The translations under genes were made by a program, and so were the position numbers. From Rickettsiaceae bacterium (GTDB lineage Bacteria; Pseudomonadota; Alphaproteobacteria; Rickettsiales; Rickettsiaceae), in the NCBI GenBank assembly GCA_029266475.1, contig JAQSWU010000014.1, forward strand, positions 1 through 35,169: a DNA stretch of 35,169 nucleotides, in the 5' to 3' direction. Below, piece after piece: positions 8,696-17,338 of the stretch; the first letter of the stretch is position 1; each line of letters begins with the position of its first letter. Under the pieces are notes generated by a model, which was given only the letters and a program-made list of their open reading frames with translations, did not search any database and was not told where the DNA came from.

Positions 8696-9118
8696 TTACT
8701 CAACAATCTCAGTTTTTGCAAAAAAGAAAGAAATTTCTTCTTTTGCATTCTCTAAACTATCAGATCCATGAACCGAATTTTCTTCAATATTAAGGGCAAA
8801 ATCTTTACGTATAGTTCCTGGATTTGCGTTCTCAGGGTTAGTTGCTCCCATAATTTCTCTATTTTTAAGAACAGCATTTTCACCTTTTAATACTTGTACA
8901 ACTACAGGACCTGAAGTCATAGTAGTTACAAGGCTTGCAAAGAACGGTCTTGCACTGTGGACAGCGTAAAAACTTTCAGCTTGCTTTTTGGTGAGCTGAA
9001 GCATTTTCTGCGCAACAATCTTTAGGCCACCTTTTTCAAGATATGAGTTAATACTACCAGTTAAGTTTCTTTTTACTGCATCAGGTTTAATGATTGATAA
9101 TGTGTATTCAATAGTCAT
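8696..9118 (-). CDS. ndk: Nucleoside diphosphate kinase
   Basis: The 140-residue protein shows the family's features from end to end: [14 protein letters not shown] at the start (catalytic Lys11), the HSARPFF loop at 54-60, [18 protein letters not shown] at 90-107, and the active-site ENSVHGSDS with the phosphorylated His117. Ndk moves the gamma phosphate from ATP to other nucleoside diphosphates through a phosphohistidine, balancing (d)NTP pools. All catalytic residues are present. It is a single gene with a hairpin terminator downstream and the long repeat-bearing spacer upstream. Confidence 0.98.
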   Translation of the reverse strand: MTIEYTLSIIKPDAVKRNLTGSINSYLEKGGLKIVAQKMLQLTKKQAESFYAVHSARPFFASLVTTMTSGPVVVQVLKGENAVLKNREIMGATNPENANPGTIRKDFALNIEENSVHGSDSLENAKEEISFFFAKTEIVE

Positions 9119-9475
9119 AATTACTTACTTTTTTAGTTTAATGTTCATTAAGTTAAATTTTACCTAGCTAGATTTACACTTTTAATTTAATTTTTGCAAG
9201 ATAATTCTCTTTGAACTCTGATTTTGGATAATTCATGGTTCGTTTATTTGATTCAATAAGCAAGCACGGCTGCTAGTAAGAAGGTTAGAAGTTTGTAGCC
9301 TACTTGATGAGGGCGTTAATTTACAAAGCAAGTATTTGGCTTTATCAAGAATATAAGACAGTAAAACAGATGATTTCTAGGTAAGTTTATAAGGGCAATA
9401 GAAAACATTAGTCTCTGCGAACCCAGCTTCCTAAAAGCGTGTCTTAAGCAAGCAAAACAACATATTATCAATAGG

Positions 9476-9534
9476 CATAGTGTAATTGCGTCTAATTATG
9501 GCGTAGTCACCACCTCAAACGTAATTACATTATG
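9476..9534. repeat. Imperfect inverted repeat, possible small palindromic element
   Basis: CATAGTGTAATTGCG at 9476-9490 is matched by the complement of 9520-9534 at 13 of 15 positions, with a 29-base centre. The left end (ATAGTGTAATT) is the same as the left end of the palindromic elements near 31.8 kb, so it may be a short or decayed relative of them. Confidence 0.5.
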
Positions 9535-9552
9535 TTCGTTGGCTAAAAAAAA

Positions 9553-9595
9553 GGAAAGTGGTAGCGCCAAATTATGCTATAGTGATTTCAGTTGA
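9553..9595. repeat. 43-bp dispersed repeat, copy 1
   Basis: It matches 33841-33883 at 40 of 43 positions, and all three differences are transitions. It begins GGAAAGTGGTAGC and ends CTATAGTGATTTCAGTTGA. The last 19 bases resemble the ends of the ~100-bp palindromic elements at 31.8 and 32.6 kb. It lies in a gene-free spacer and is probably the end of a mobile element or a remnant of one. Confidence 0.7.
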
Positions 9596-9621
9596 TCCCT
9601 CCTATAGTAATTGCAAAAAAT

Positions 9622-9661
9622 GGGGGGGGGGTCAAAAATTGCAACCTATGGTTGTAATTTT
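9622..9661. other. Run of ten G next to a 12-bp stem hairpin
   Basis: Bases 9622-9631 are ten consecutive G in otherwise AT-rich DNA. Just right of it, AAAATTGCAACC (9635-9646) pairs with GGTTGTAATTTT (9650-9661) around the loop TAT, with one G-T pair. With its A- and T-ended arms the hairpin could end transcription in either direction. The G run could change length by slippage, but no reading frame crosses it. Confidence 0.6.
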
Positions 9662-9936
9662 ATAGGTATCAACCTCTAGCATCTATACATACGTCGTTTC
9701 AGCAGCACCTCAGCTATCCATGCACCCTTCGTGCAAATAAAGAGCCGGCGCTGTAAAGACAGGGATTAACTTATATTTATATGATGCATAGATACACTAA
9801 ATTATTTAAAATCACTCTTTTAATATAATTTATTTAATCACTTTCTAGATAAAAAATATATGTTGGTATTTAAGGCTGGTTATTAATATAATATATGATA
9901 AACAGTATAGTTGTTGGGTTTACAGAGTTTTAGTTA

Positions 9937-12393
9937 ATGCATATAGCGCTTGAAAAAAATCATAGGCTTCTACAAGCAATTAAGTACCTGCTCCTCGTAT
10001 ATAGTGGAATTTTGATCCTGCTTTTTCGAGAAAGTAACTTTTCACTCTATTCAAGCTTAATAGCTGCTTGCGTAATTTTAGTTGCGGTAGTTTTAACCCT
10101 AGCTATAAGATCAGGTCTTGATTCAGCTATCAATACTTTCGAACATCTTTACCAAAATTATTCCTATCTCAAATATGATTTAAGCACCAAAGTCTTTTAT
10201 TTATCAGGAAACTTGATGCACAGCCTGAAATTTTCTACGCCTTTGATTTCAAGCCTTGATGAGTTATCTATCTTTATAGATAACGAAACTATAGAAAAAA
10301 TAAATCATACTATAGATATATCGCAAAAAACTAGAAGAATTGAGACTATTCCTTTAGTACAAATTAATCACACTAGCAGCCGGCAAGAATATTTCAGATG
10401 TGAGATTTATACTATTTATTCTCAAAGAATTCCTGTAAGTGTCATCGTTACCTTTGTAAATATAACGAATGAACATAGTAAAATTCTGAGTCTGAAAAAC
10501 GAGCGCAATATTGCAAATAGCAAAATTAGCTTAATGTCTAACATCCTTGACCACATACCTTTAGCTGTTTGGGTTAGGAACCAAAGCCTAGATATAATCT
10601 ATTTTAACAAATATTATACGCAGCTTGTAATACAGCCTAATAAAATGCTTGATGCAACCTCACTCGAAATAGATAAGCTTGCAAAGAACTTAGCGAAATT
10701 AGTATTTGAGACGAAAAAGACTAGGAAAGATGAACGATACATAATTTCAGGGGGCAAAAGACATCTTTATCAATTTATTGATACATATGCAAACGAAAGG
10801 GATGAAGTAGTTAGTATTGCTTTTGATATAACTGCTAAAGACTTAATAAAGCACGAATTACAGCGGAGTATTGAAGCGCAATCAGATTTACTTGAAAGCA
10901 CCTCTAATGCCTGCGCTATTTTCGGCCCTGATCGGAAGTTAAGGTTTTTCAACCAAGCATATGTCAATTTATGGGAGCTTGAGAGTAAATGGCTGGAAGA
11001 AGGACCTTTATATGAACATATATTAGATAAACTATTATCGCTGAGAAAAATTCCAGAACAAGCAAATTTCACCAAATTCAAGAAAGATCAAATTAATCTT
11101 TTTACTAATTTGACCGAAACCCATAATGATTTCTTCTATCTCCCAGATGGGCGTTCTATTAGAGTTATTGTTATTCCGCACGCTTTTGGCGGATTATTAT
11201 TCTCCTACGAAGATATGACTGACCGGCTTGCTCTTGAAAGCTCATATAACACTCTAATACATGTGCAGAAGGCTACTTTGGATAATCTTCATGAGGGTAT
11301 ATGCGTTTTTGGTGAAAATGGCAGGCTAAAGCTTATAAACCCTGTATTTACAAAGATGTGGAAGTTAGGTAAGGATTACCTAGATACTAACCCTCATATA
11401 ATTGAGTTAATAGATACATCGGGTTATCTATTCAACAATTTAGAAAGTCTAAATATTCATAAAGCAAAGTTAGTATCAGTACTAACACGCCGAACTTCGG
11501 CCCATGAAAGAATAGAGCGAAGTGATGGCTCGGTAATTAGTAGAATTATAGTTCCTTTGCCCGATGGCGCAACACTTGTCTCTGACCTTGATATGACCGA
11601 TTCTATAGTGGTAGAGCGCTCTTTGAGGGAGAAAAATAACGCTTTGCAAGATGCAGATAGGATTAAATCTGAGTTTTTTGCCAATGTTTCTTACGAACTG
11701 CGCTCTCCACTTACTTCCATAATTGGACTTTCAGAAGTTCTAGTTCGTAACTATTTTGGCGATCTTAATATAAAGCAGACTGAATATTTAAAAGATATTA
11801 TGAATGCCGCTAAACAGCTAATGGATTTAATCAATGATATTATAGATCTAACCTTTGTTGATGCAGGTTATATAGAGCTTAATATTAAAGAATTTAATAT
11901 CAATAATTCTGTTCAAAGTGTAATGCCTCTTATTAAAGAGCGCTTAAGAAGTATGCAAATTGATTGTAATGTTACTTGCCCAGCCTCTATTGGAACCATG
12001 GTAGGGGATGAGAGCCGAATAAAACAAGTAATTTTTAAACTTTTAAGCAATTCTATTGCACATTCTAATTATGGTGGTAAAATTGAAATTTACTTAAGAG
12101 GCACGGAAGATTCAATCTATCTAAGCGTTACCGATAATGGAAAAGGTATTTCTGCTGATGATCAACCGTATATTTTCGATAAGTTTTACAAGATAAAAGA
12201 CGTTCAAAAGAATTCTGTTAACCCGAATAATGGCCTTGGTTTATCTATTGTTAAGACTTTTGTCGAGCTCCACGGTGGAGAACTCCATTTCGAATCGGTA
12301 AAAAATCTTGGCTCAAAGTTTGAGTGTAGGTTTCCTCGTAAACACCCAGAAATAGTTGCAATATATAATTCTTATGAAAAAGAAATCGTTTAA
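9937..12393 (+). CDS. divL: DivL-like multi-PAS sensor kinase with Tyr in place of the phospho-acceptor His
   Basis: An 818-residue membrane-anchored kinase. Two N-terminal membrane helices lie at about 14-30 and 38-58. PAS-like domains follow: SNILDHIPLAVWVRN (from 201), NACAIFGPDRKLRFFNQAY (from 324) and HEGICVFGENGRLKLINP (from 452). The dimerisation box reads FFANVSYELRSPLTSI (580-595), with Tyr586 where histidine kinases have the phosphorylated His; the codon is TAC at 11692-11694. The ATPase part looks whole: N box around Asn705, G1 box DNGKG at 733-737, G2 box NGLGLS at 765-770. In Caulobacter, DivL has Tyr550 at this position and reads DivK to control CckA and, through it, CtrA. The Tyr, the several PAS domains, the length and the adjoining tsaE all fit DivL. 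The symbol rests on these features, without a tree. Confidence 0.78.
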   Translation: MHIALEKNHRLLQAIKYLLLVYSGILILLFRESNFSLYSSLIAACVILVAVVLTLAIRSGLDSAINTFEHLYQNYSYLKYDLSTKVFYLSGNLMHSLKFSTPLISSLDELSIFIDNETIEKINHTIDISQKTRRIETIPLVQINHTSSRQEYFRCEIYTIYSQRIPVSVIVTFVNITNEHSKILSLKNERNIANSKISLMSNILDHIPLAVWVRNQSLDIIYFNKYYTQLVIQPNKMLDATSLEIDKLAKNLAKLVFETKKTRKDERYIISGGKRHLYQFIDTYANERDEVVSIAFDITAKDLIKHELQRSIEAQSDLLESTSNACAIFGPDRKLRFFNQAYVNLWELESKWLEEGPLYEHILDKLLSLRKIPEQANFTKFKKDQINLFTNLTETHNDFFYLPDGRSIRVIVIPHAFGGLLFSYEDMTDRLALESSYNTLIHVQKATLDNLHEGICVFGENGRLKLINPVFTKMWKLGKDYLDTNPHIIELIDTSGYLFNNLESLNIHKAKLVSVLTRRTSAHERIERSDGSVISRIIVPLPDGATLVSDLDMTDSIVVERSLREKNNALQDADRIKSEFFANVSYELRSPLTSIIGLSEVLVRNYFGDLNIKQTEYLKDIMNAAKQLMDLINDIIDLTFVDAGYIELNIKEFNINNSVQSVMPLIKERLRSMQIDCNVTCPASIGTMVGDESRIKQVIFKLLSNSIAHSNYGGKIEIYLRGTEDSIYLSVTDNGKGISADDQPYIFDKFYKIKDVQKNSVNPNNGLGLSIVKTFVELHGGELHFESVKNLGSKFECRFPRKHPEIVAIYNSYEKEIV

Positions 12394-12835
12394 ACTAGAT
12401 AATTTAGCCTATACTAAAAACCTTGCACTATCTCTTGCTGCAGGGCTTAAAGCTAGTGATATAGTTACCTTCACAGGCGATCTTGGAGCGGGTAAAACTA
12501 CTTTTTGTAAATTTATTATTCAAGCTTTAATAGGTGAAAATACTTACGTTACGAGCCCCACATTTAATATTGTTCAGCTTTATTCAGGAAAGGAATTCGT
12601 CATTTATCACTTTGATTTATATAGGCTGAAGCATCCGCATGAGATATACGACCTTGCTATCGATGATGCATGGCGAGATGGTATATGCTTAATCGAATGG
12701 CCTGAAATCGTTGAAAATATCCTTCCAAAATCTCGAATAGATATAGAACTGTCGTTTGGAGAGGAAGAGACTGAAAGAGTTTGCACTATAAAATCAAATC
12801 AGCCCAACAACCTTCTAGAGAGTCTAGCTATATAA
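12374..12835 (+). CDS. tsaE: tRNA threonylcarbamoyladenosine biosynthesis ATPase TsaE
   Basis: The product is 153 residues from the ATG at 12374; a TTG at 12356 would add six residues and is less likely. The Walker A motif is GDLGAGKTTF. TSPTFNIVQLY (switch I) and IYHFDLYRL follow, and LIEWPEIV is the family's strand with the second conserved Trp. TsaE is the small ATPase that works with TsaB and TsaD to make t6A37 on tRNAs that read ANN codons, and it is essential in many bacteria. It begins inside the end of the kinase gene (20-base overlap), so the two are probably translated from one mRNA. The pairing of a DivL-type kinase with tsaE is one I associate with alphaproteobacteria. Confidence 0.95.
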   Translation: MKKKSFKLDNLAYTKNLALSLAAGLKASDIVTFTGDLGAGKTTFCKFIIQALIGENTYVTSPTFNIVQLYSGKEFVIYHFDLYRLKHPHEIYDLAIDDAWRDGICLIEWPEIVENILPKSRIDIELSFGEEETERVCTIKSNQPNNLLESLAI

Positions 12836-12971
12836 CTACTTGTCCTTCTAATTGCTCTATAATTGAACCAAAAAAGTTTTTTCTTATAGCTCCCCACTTA
12901 CTAAAATTAACTAGTCGTTAATATTAAAGCACTATACTTAACTATAACTCAATTATTATAAGTTATAAAAT

Positions 12972-14615
12972 ATGAAAAAAGTAAAACCAAAGTTAAAGGT
13001 AGGTTTAGTCTACAGTCCAGCCATGGGGGGCAACACTGTAGAGAGCATTAGAATGGAACTTAAAAAGCAAGGGGCTGACGTTAGGAATTTAGATTTTCGC
13101 GTGATGAGTATGGATAGCGATCCTAGAGATCCTGTAGTAAGGTCTAAAGCTAAGGCATACGCAAGAGAATTTCTTAAGGATAAAGTTTGTTTAGTTCTGC
13201 CCGGTAATGGTAGAAATATAGATCCTTATTATTATACCACGGGAAAAAACCCTAATTTTTCGAATAGAAGCGGTCCAAACTCAAGTAATAATCTTAGATT
13301 TGACCACGGACGTACTATCATGGAGCAAGCTTTGATTGAGGAAGCTATACTAAAGGGTATTCCCACTCTTGGGATCTGCGCCGGTCACCAAATTTTAAAT
13401 GTAACTTTCGGAGGCGCAATTAAAAACGTTGCAAGAGAACAGAAAGAGCATATTTATGACACTATTATTATCGATCCTAAGAGCATGCTCGCAAAAGCTA
13501 TGAAACCACAACAGCCTGTATCAATAGTAGAAACTTATGGCGCGCATCAGCGAGCTATCGATGAAAAGGTTGAAAGAAATAGGTTTAGAGTCAACGAAAA
13601 TGGAAAGAAACCAGGCGAAGATTACTTTGATACAGTAGCTCATACTAAAGGTGGAGTTAGTGTGGAGGCAATCGAATCTAAATATGGAGTACCAATATTC
13701 GGATTACAGTTCCATCCAGAAGTGCCACTACACGGGATTAGACCTTTTAACAAACATACAAAAAAAGACCTACAGCCCGAAAATCGCGCTTTCTTTTCAG
13801 CCTTTTTAGAGATTGCTTCGCAATATAGCAAAAAGAAAAAAGTTATAGCTGAAATTGCTAAGAAAGGCTATTCAGAAGAGGAAATTGATAGAAGAAAAGT
13901 CGCAGTAGATAGATTAGAAGAAAAGTTATTAAATAACAGACAGGAACAAGAGAAAAATTTATCGCCTACTGAATTACAGATCGCAAGAATTGATAATATA
14001 CTAAGGCTTCGCCATGAGCTAGCGAAACATAAAGACAGTGGCAAAGTAAATTTGAAGCCCATCGAGGAGGAACTAAGCCAAATTGAGTATGAGTTTTTAA
14101 AGAATCAAAAACTAGATAAAAGCCTTGGTGATATTAGTAATTTACTGGGCAAGAACCTCAATACTGTTGCAAGGAAGATAGAAGGTATTTGCTCACAAGG
14201 TCATGTACAAGCTGAAACACAAGAAGATAAAATCAACTTTAAAGCAGTTTTATTAAATTTACCTTTAGACCAATGGGACAGACTCGCTAAGGCCGGCAAC
14301 CTCTTGGCTAGAAGAGAGGTAAAACCTACTTATAAGAAAGCCATACAAGATTTCTTTAACAAGATTGTTGATGCATTCAACAAATTGCGCAGAAGAAACG
14401 TAAAAGATCAAGAAATTTCAGATTTAATGAAGTTTATGCGCACTTCTACAGAGAACACTGAGAAACAATTAAAGGCTGAAAATAAGGCTGAAGTGAAGTT
14501 AGAGGATGCTACTAGGACATTTATACCTACGAAAAAATTTAGGCAGGCTTCTTCACACATTGAAAAATTAAGTAAAGTAAGAGCGCAGAGTGGCCCTAAT
14601 CATGGGCGAGAGTAG
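12972..14615 (+). CDS. Class I glutamine amidotransferase (peptidase C26-like) with long helical C-terminal extension
   Basis: The 547-residue product has two parts. Residues 8-285 form a class I glutamine amidotransferase domain: LVLPGNG at 74-80, nucleophile elbow LGICAGHQ at 133-140 with Cys136, VETYGAHQRAI at 186-196, and FGLQFHPEVP at 243-252 with His248 and Glu250. The triad is therefore complete. It is nearest to the gamma-glutamyl hydrolase group (PuuD, peptidase C26), which cleaves gamma-glutamyl amides. No synthetase partner domain or gene is nearby. Residues 286-547 are highly charged and helical in character (long Lys/Glu runs, few aromatics), with no family I recognise. The usual C26 enzyme is about 250 residues, so the tail doubles its length. 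It ends six bases from the stop of mgtE on the other strand. The substrate is unknown; a host-directed role is speculation. Confidence 0.82.
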   Translation: MKKVKPKLKVGLVYSPAMGGNTVESIRMELKKQGADVRNLDFRVMSMDSDPRDPVVRSKAKAYAREFLKDKVCLVLPGNGRNIDPYYYTTGKNPNFSNRSGPNSSNNLRFDHGRTIMEQALIEEAILKGIPTLGICAGHQILNVTFGGAIKNVAREQKEHIYDTIIIDPKSMLAKAMKPQQPVSIVETYGAHQRAIDEKVERNRFRVNENGKKPGEDYFDTVAHTKGGVSVEAIESKYGVPIFGLQFHPEVPLHGIRPFNKHTKKDLQPENRAFFSAFLEIASQYSKKKKVIAEIAKKGYSEEEIDRRKVAVDRLEEKLLNNRQEQEKNLSPTELQIARIDNILRLRHELAKHKDSGKVNLKPIEEELSQIEYEFLKNQKLDKSLGDISNLLGKNLNTVARKIEGICSQGHVQAETQEDKINFKAVLLNLPLDQWDRLAKAGNLLARREVKPTYKKAIQDFFNKIVDAFNKLRRRNVKDQEISDLMKFMRTSTENTEKQLKAENKAEVKLEDATRTFIPTKKFRQASSHIEKLSKVRAQSGPNHGRE

Positions 14616-14621
14616 TCTCTT

Positions 14622-16004
14622 CTAGCCGATAATAAATACTTTAGCCAAAGCCAAGAAGGTAAAAAATCCTATACAGTCTGTAAGAGCTGTTAAAAATACG
14701 CTAGAAGCAACGGCAGGGTCAATTTTTAGCTTGTTGAAGAATATGGGTATCGCCGAACCAAAAAATCCTGCAGCGCAAAATGTGAAGAGTACAGCTACTG
14801 CGAAAATAAAACTTAATTCAAAGTCTTTATATAGTATGAAAACTACTATTGCTCCTAAAATCCCTAATATTAGTCCGTTAAAACCACAAGTAAGTAGCTC
14901 TTTTAAAATAACTCTAAAAGAATTGTGGCTAGTTAAATCTTTGTTTGCAATAGACCTTACTGCAACCGTCACTGTTTGAGTACCTGCGTTCCCGCCCATT
15001 GAAGCAACTATTGGCATAACTGAGGCCAGAGCAACCATATGGGCTATAGTAGGTTCAAACATACTAATTACTGCTGAGGTAAAGAAGGCCGTGATAAGGT
15101 TTACGAAAAGCCAAGGGAACCTCTGCTTAACGCTATCATGCAGCCTACTGTAAATATCTGTTCCAGTAACCCCTGCAAGGTGCATGATATCTTCTTCTGC
15201 CTGTTCCTCAATAATATATACCATATTATCAAGGGAGATTGTCCCGACCAGCTTACCTTTACGATTTACTACCGGTATAATAGTTAGGGCATAATGCCTA
15301 AAAAGGTAAGATAGCTCATCTGTGTCGGTATGAGTATCGGATACTTTAAACTCTTCATTCATTAATTCTCTAATTGGAGTAGAACGCGAATGCTTAAGGA
15401 GCGTGCTGAGTAAAATATTTCCAACAGGCCGTTCTTTTGTATCGGTAACAATCGCAGCGTAAAAGTCTTTAGTGTTATTTTTCTGCCTTCTTATGGAATC
15501 AATAGCTTGACCAACTGTCCAATGCTCAGCAAAGGAGATGAAGTTTTTCTCCATAATACGGCCAGCGCAGTTTTCAGGGTAGGTAAAACCTTCATTAATC
15601 TCTGCTTGTTTCGCTTCCGGCAAATATTCGAGTATCTTTTCCTTAGTATGGCTGCTTAAATCCTCAACAACCTCGATTGCATCTTCGATATCAAGCTTAT
15701 CGATTAGGCTAGCAACTTGTTTTACACCAAGCGTATTAATTACGGAAGATTTTATATGTGGATCTAGCCAAACTAGCGCTTCAGGCTTAAGCTCCTCACC
15801 TAAAATATGTATGATGGTTTTTCGTTTTTCGATCGAACTTTTCTCAAGAAAATCAGTAAAGTCAGCATAGTGAAAAGATTTTAAGACTTCTTTCGCCGAA
15901 GCAAGATCCTCATTTTCTAAAAAAATGTCCAGTTGTTCAAACTTAGAAGTTATTTCTGCGTGATGGTCAGGGGTAACGAAATCACGGCTATGTGTCTCTA
16001 GCAT
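14622..16004 (-). CDS. mgtE: Magnesium channel/transporter MgtE
   Basis: The 460-residue protein has the full MgtE layout. A helical N domain (about 15-140) is followed by a CBS pair (about 140-265, with GRIMEKNFI and VGTISLDNMVYIIEE). The membrane pore domain has five helices from about 300, including PIVASMGGNAGTQT and the pore-lining SVFLTALTDCIGFFTF near the end. MgtE passes Mg2+ inward and closes when the N and CBS domains bind Mg2+ in the cytosol. The start is the ATG at 16004, preceded by a very G-rich ribosome site (GGGGGGAGGG). It lies downstream of tRNA-Leu on the same strand and converges on the amidotransferase gene. Confidence 0.96.
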   Translation of the reverse strand: MLETHSRDFVTPDHHAEITSKFEQLDIFLENEDLASAKEVLKSFHYADFTDFLEKSSIEKRKTIIHILGEELKPEALVWLDPHIKSSVINTLGVKQVASLIDKLDIEDAIEVVEDLSSHTKEKILEYLPEAKQAEINEGFTYPENCAGRIMEKNFISFAEHWTVGQAIDSIRRQKNNTKDFYAAIVTDTKERPVGNILLSTLLKHSRSTPIRELMNEEFKVSDTHTDTDELSYLFRHYALTIIPVVNRKGKLVGTISLDNMVYIIEEQAEEDIMHLAGVTGTDIYSRLHDSVKQRFPWLFVNLITAFFTSAVISMFEPTIAHMVALASVMPIVASMGGNAGTQTVTVAVRSIANKDLTSHNSFRVILKELLTCGFNGLILGILGAIVVFILYKDFELSFIFAVAVLFTFCAAGFFGSAIPIFFNKLKIDPAVASSVFLTALTDCIGFFTFLALAKVFIIG

Positions 16005-16111
16005 AAAAGCCCTCCCCCCTTACTTCCTATCAGTTTTAAATATTAGAAAAAAAACTAATTATTTCCTGCGCTCATTAAATGATGTTTTGTAGAACCGATA
16101 TAGCTCTGAAA

Positions 16112-16197
16112 TGGTGCGGCCGAGAAGACTTGAACTTCCACTCTGAATCAGAACAGCACCCTCAATGCTGCGCGTCTACCAATTCCGCCACGACCGC
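16112..16197 (-). tRNA. tRNA-Leu (GAG)
   Basis: On the minus strand the acceptor GCGGTCG pairs with CGGCCGC, with discriminator A and an encoded CCA at 16112-16114. The anticodon stem CAGCA/TGCTG encloses the loop TTGAGGG, giving anticodon GAG. The T loop reads TTCAAGT. A long variable arm (TTCTGATTCAGAG) marks it as class II, as expected for leucine. The length is 86 nt with CCA. Confidence 0.95.
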
Positions 16198-16292
16198 GAT
16201 TATATTTAAGGATTAACGTAATAGCAAATTTTTATAAAAAATTCAATATATTTTATTTAGTGAAATGATAAATTTATTACCTTTTAGTGGAT

Positions 16293-17300
16293 TTAAAGTT
16301 CTAAGTTCTCTAAATCTTCTTTATTCGCTCTAAAAAATAACTCTTCACAAATGTTCTCAGCATATGCTCCAGTAGTTTTACTCTGCGACTCTGCTTCAAG
16401 CAATATAGATAAAGTTTTATCGATTGCTGTAATACTAATCTGCAGTACTAACTTTCTAAAGCTTGGCAAATATTTGAAGAATATAGGTGGCTTTGCAGAT
16501 TTAAGCGCTACCTCTATTGGAACATTATCATTAAGCGCAGCTTTTACCATATAAAGGTTTGAATAAAAGCGAATCAAGGCTCTTAAAATCCAGATTGGTG
16601 ATATATTATCATTATAAAGCTTATTTAGCTCGTTAAAATAACCTTCTGTATTTTGGCTTGCAAAATTATAACACAATAGATCGGCAGAAGCATCGAAGCT
16701 TGGTGAGATAACTTGCTCAACATCACTTAAACTAATTTCAGACTGAGAATTACAGTAAATAATCAGCTTATTTAATTCTTGTTCAATCACGAACCTATCA
16801 CCCTTTAAGTTGGCGCATAAATAATCAAGCGCCTCTTTCTGTAGCTTTTTTCCAGCCTTGCTAATTATTTGCGCTGTAAATTGCCTAAGGTCTACATCTT
16901 CATCCGGATAGCATGATATAATTGCAAGGTTTGAGTCAGCTTCAAAGAATTTCCTTAAAGAAGATGACGTAGTAAGCTCTTCTGCTATAAAAATTGGAAA
17001 ATTATCATACTCCTCAAGCAAAGCTTGTTTTGCATCTTCATGCAGAGTATTTGTACATCCTGTTATCTTGAGTATTTCTTTATTGCCGAAAAGATTTTGT
17101 GCCGATAGGTGGTTTTTTATCCTTTTATCATTAATTTCATTAAAGCTTAGATTAACAAGCTCTCCTTGAATGGAATTGATAATTTTCTTAACAATCGATG
17201 AAACCATTCCTTGGTCTGGTCCATATATAAGGACTGCTTTAATCTTGGTCTGAGCAATGTCTTTTAGGTGCCCATCTATTTTCTTAGGAAATATTTTCAT
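16293..17300 (-). CDS. holA: DNA polymerase III delta subunit
   Basis: At 335 residues it matches HolA length (343 in E. coli). The clamp-loader delta signature is an N-terminal Rossmann-like start, KAVLIYGPDQGMVSSIVKKI at 22-41, that lacks a true P-loop, as in delta. Next come YPDEDVDLRQFTAQI near 135-150, LKGDRFVIEQELNKL near 170-184, and the helical C-terminal domain with SPIWILRALIRFY near 234-246. Delta opens the beta clamp during loading. It is last in the DUF3576-leuS-lptE-holA run, 38 bases after lptE. The leuS-lptE-holA order is conserved in proteobacteria and supports the call. Confidence 0.94.
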   Translation of the reverse strand: MKIFPKKIDGHLKDIAQTKIKAVLIYGPDQGMVSSIVKKIINSIQGELVNLSFNEINDKRIKNHLSAQNLFGNKEILKITGCTNTLHEDAKQALLEEYDNFPIFIAEELTTSSSLRKFFEADSNLAIISCYPDEDVDLRQFTAQIISKAGKKLQKEALDYLCANLKGDRFVIEQELNKLIIYCNSQSEISLSDVEQVISPSFDASADLLCYNFASQNTEGYFNELNKLYNDNISPIWILRALIRFYSNLYMVKAALNDNVPIEVALKSAKPPIFFKYLPSFRKLVLQISITAIDKTLSILLEAESQSKTTGAYAENICEELFFRANKEDLENLEL

Positions 17301-17338
17301 TATATTAAAGCGCTATTTCTGCAATAAAATGATTCTAA

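Larger units (their letters stand above)
9119..9936. other. Long gene-free spacer between ndk and the DivL-like kinase
   Basis: No convincing gene is seen on either strand in 818 bases. The spacer should hold the divergent promoters for ndk (left) and the kinase gene (right). It also contains an inverted repeat (9476-9534), one copy of a 43-bp dispersed repeat (9553-9595), a run of ten G (9622-9631), a 12-bp stem hairpin (9635-9661) and a small hairpin TGCAC-CCTTC-GTGCA near 9720-9734. The patch at about 9690-9770 looks richer in G+C than its surroundings. The whole looks like remnants of mobile or palindromic elements. Confidence 0.6.

Noticed and set aside
9690-9770. A small RNA gene in the G+C-richer patch of the long spacer
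   Set aside because: There is only a 5-bp hairpin, with no clear promoter or terminator at its borders. It does not match any RNA I know.
12356-12373. TTG start for tsaE six codons earlier
   Set aside because: No ribosome site is seen. The ATG at 12374 gives the normal N-terminus and a 20-base overlap with the kinase gene.
16199-16204. A perfect TATAAT (minus strand) just upstream of tRNA-Leu as its -10 box
   Set aside because: It ends one base before the mature tRNA 5' end, so the transcript would begin inside the tRNA. The real promoter must be further upstream or in the holA operon.
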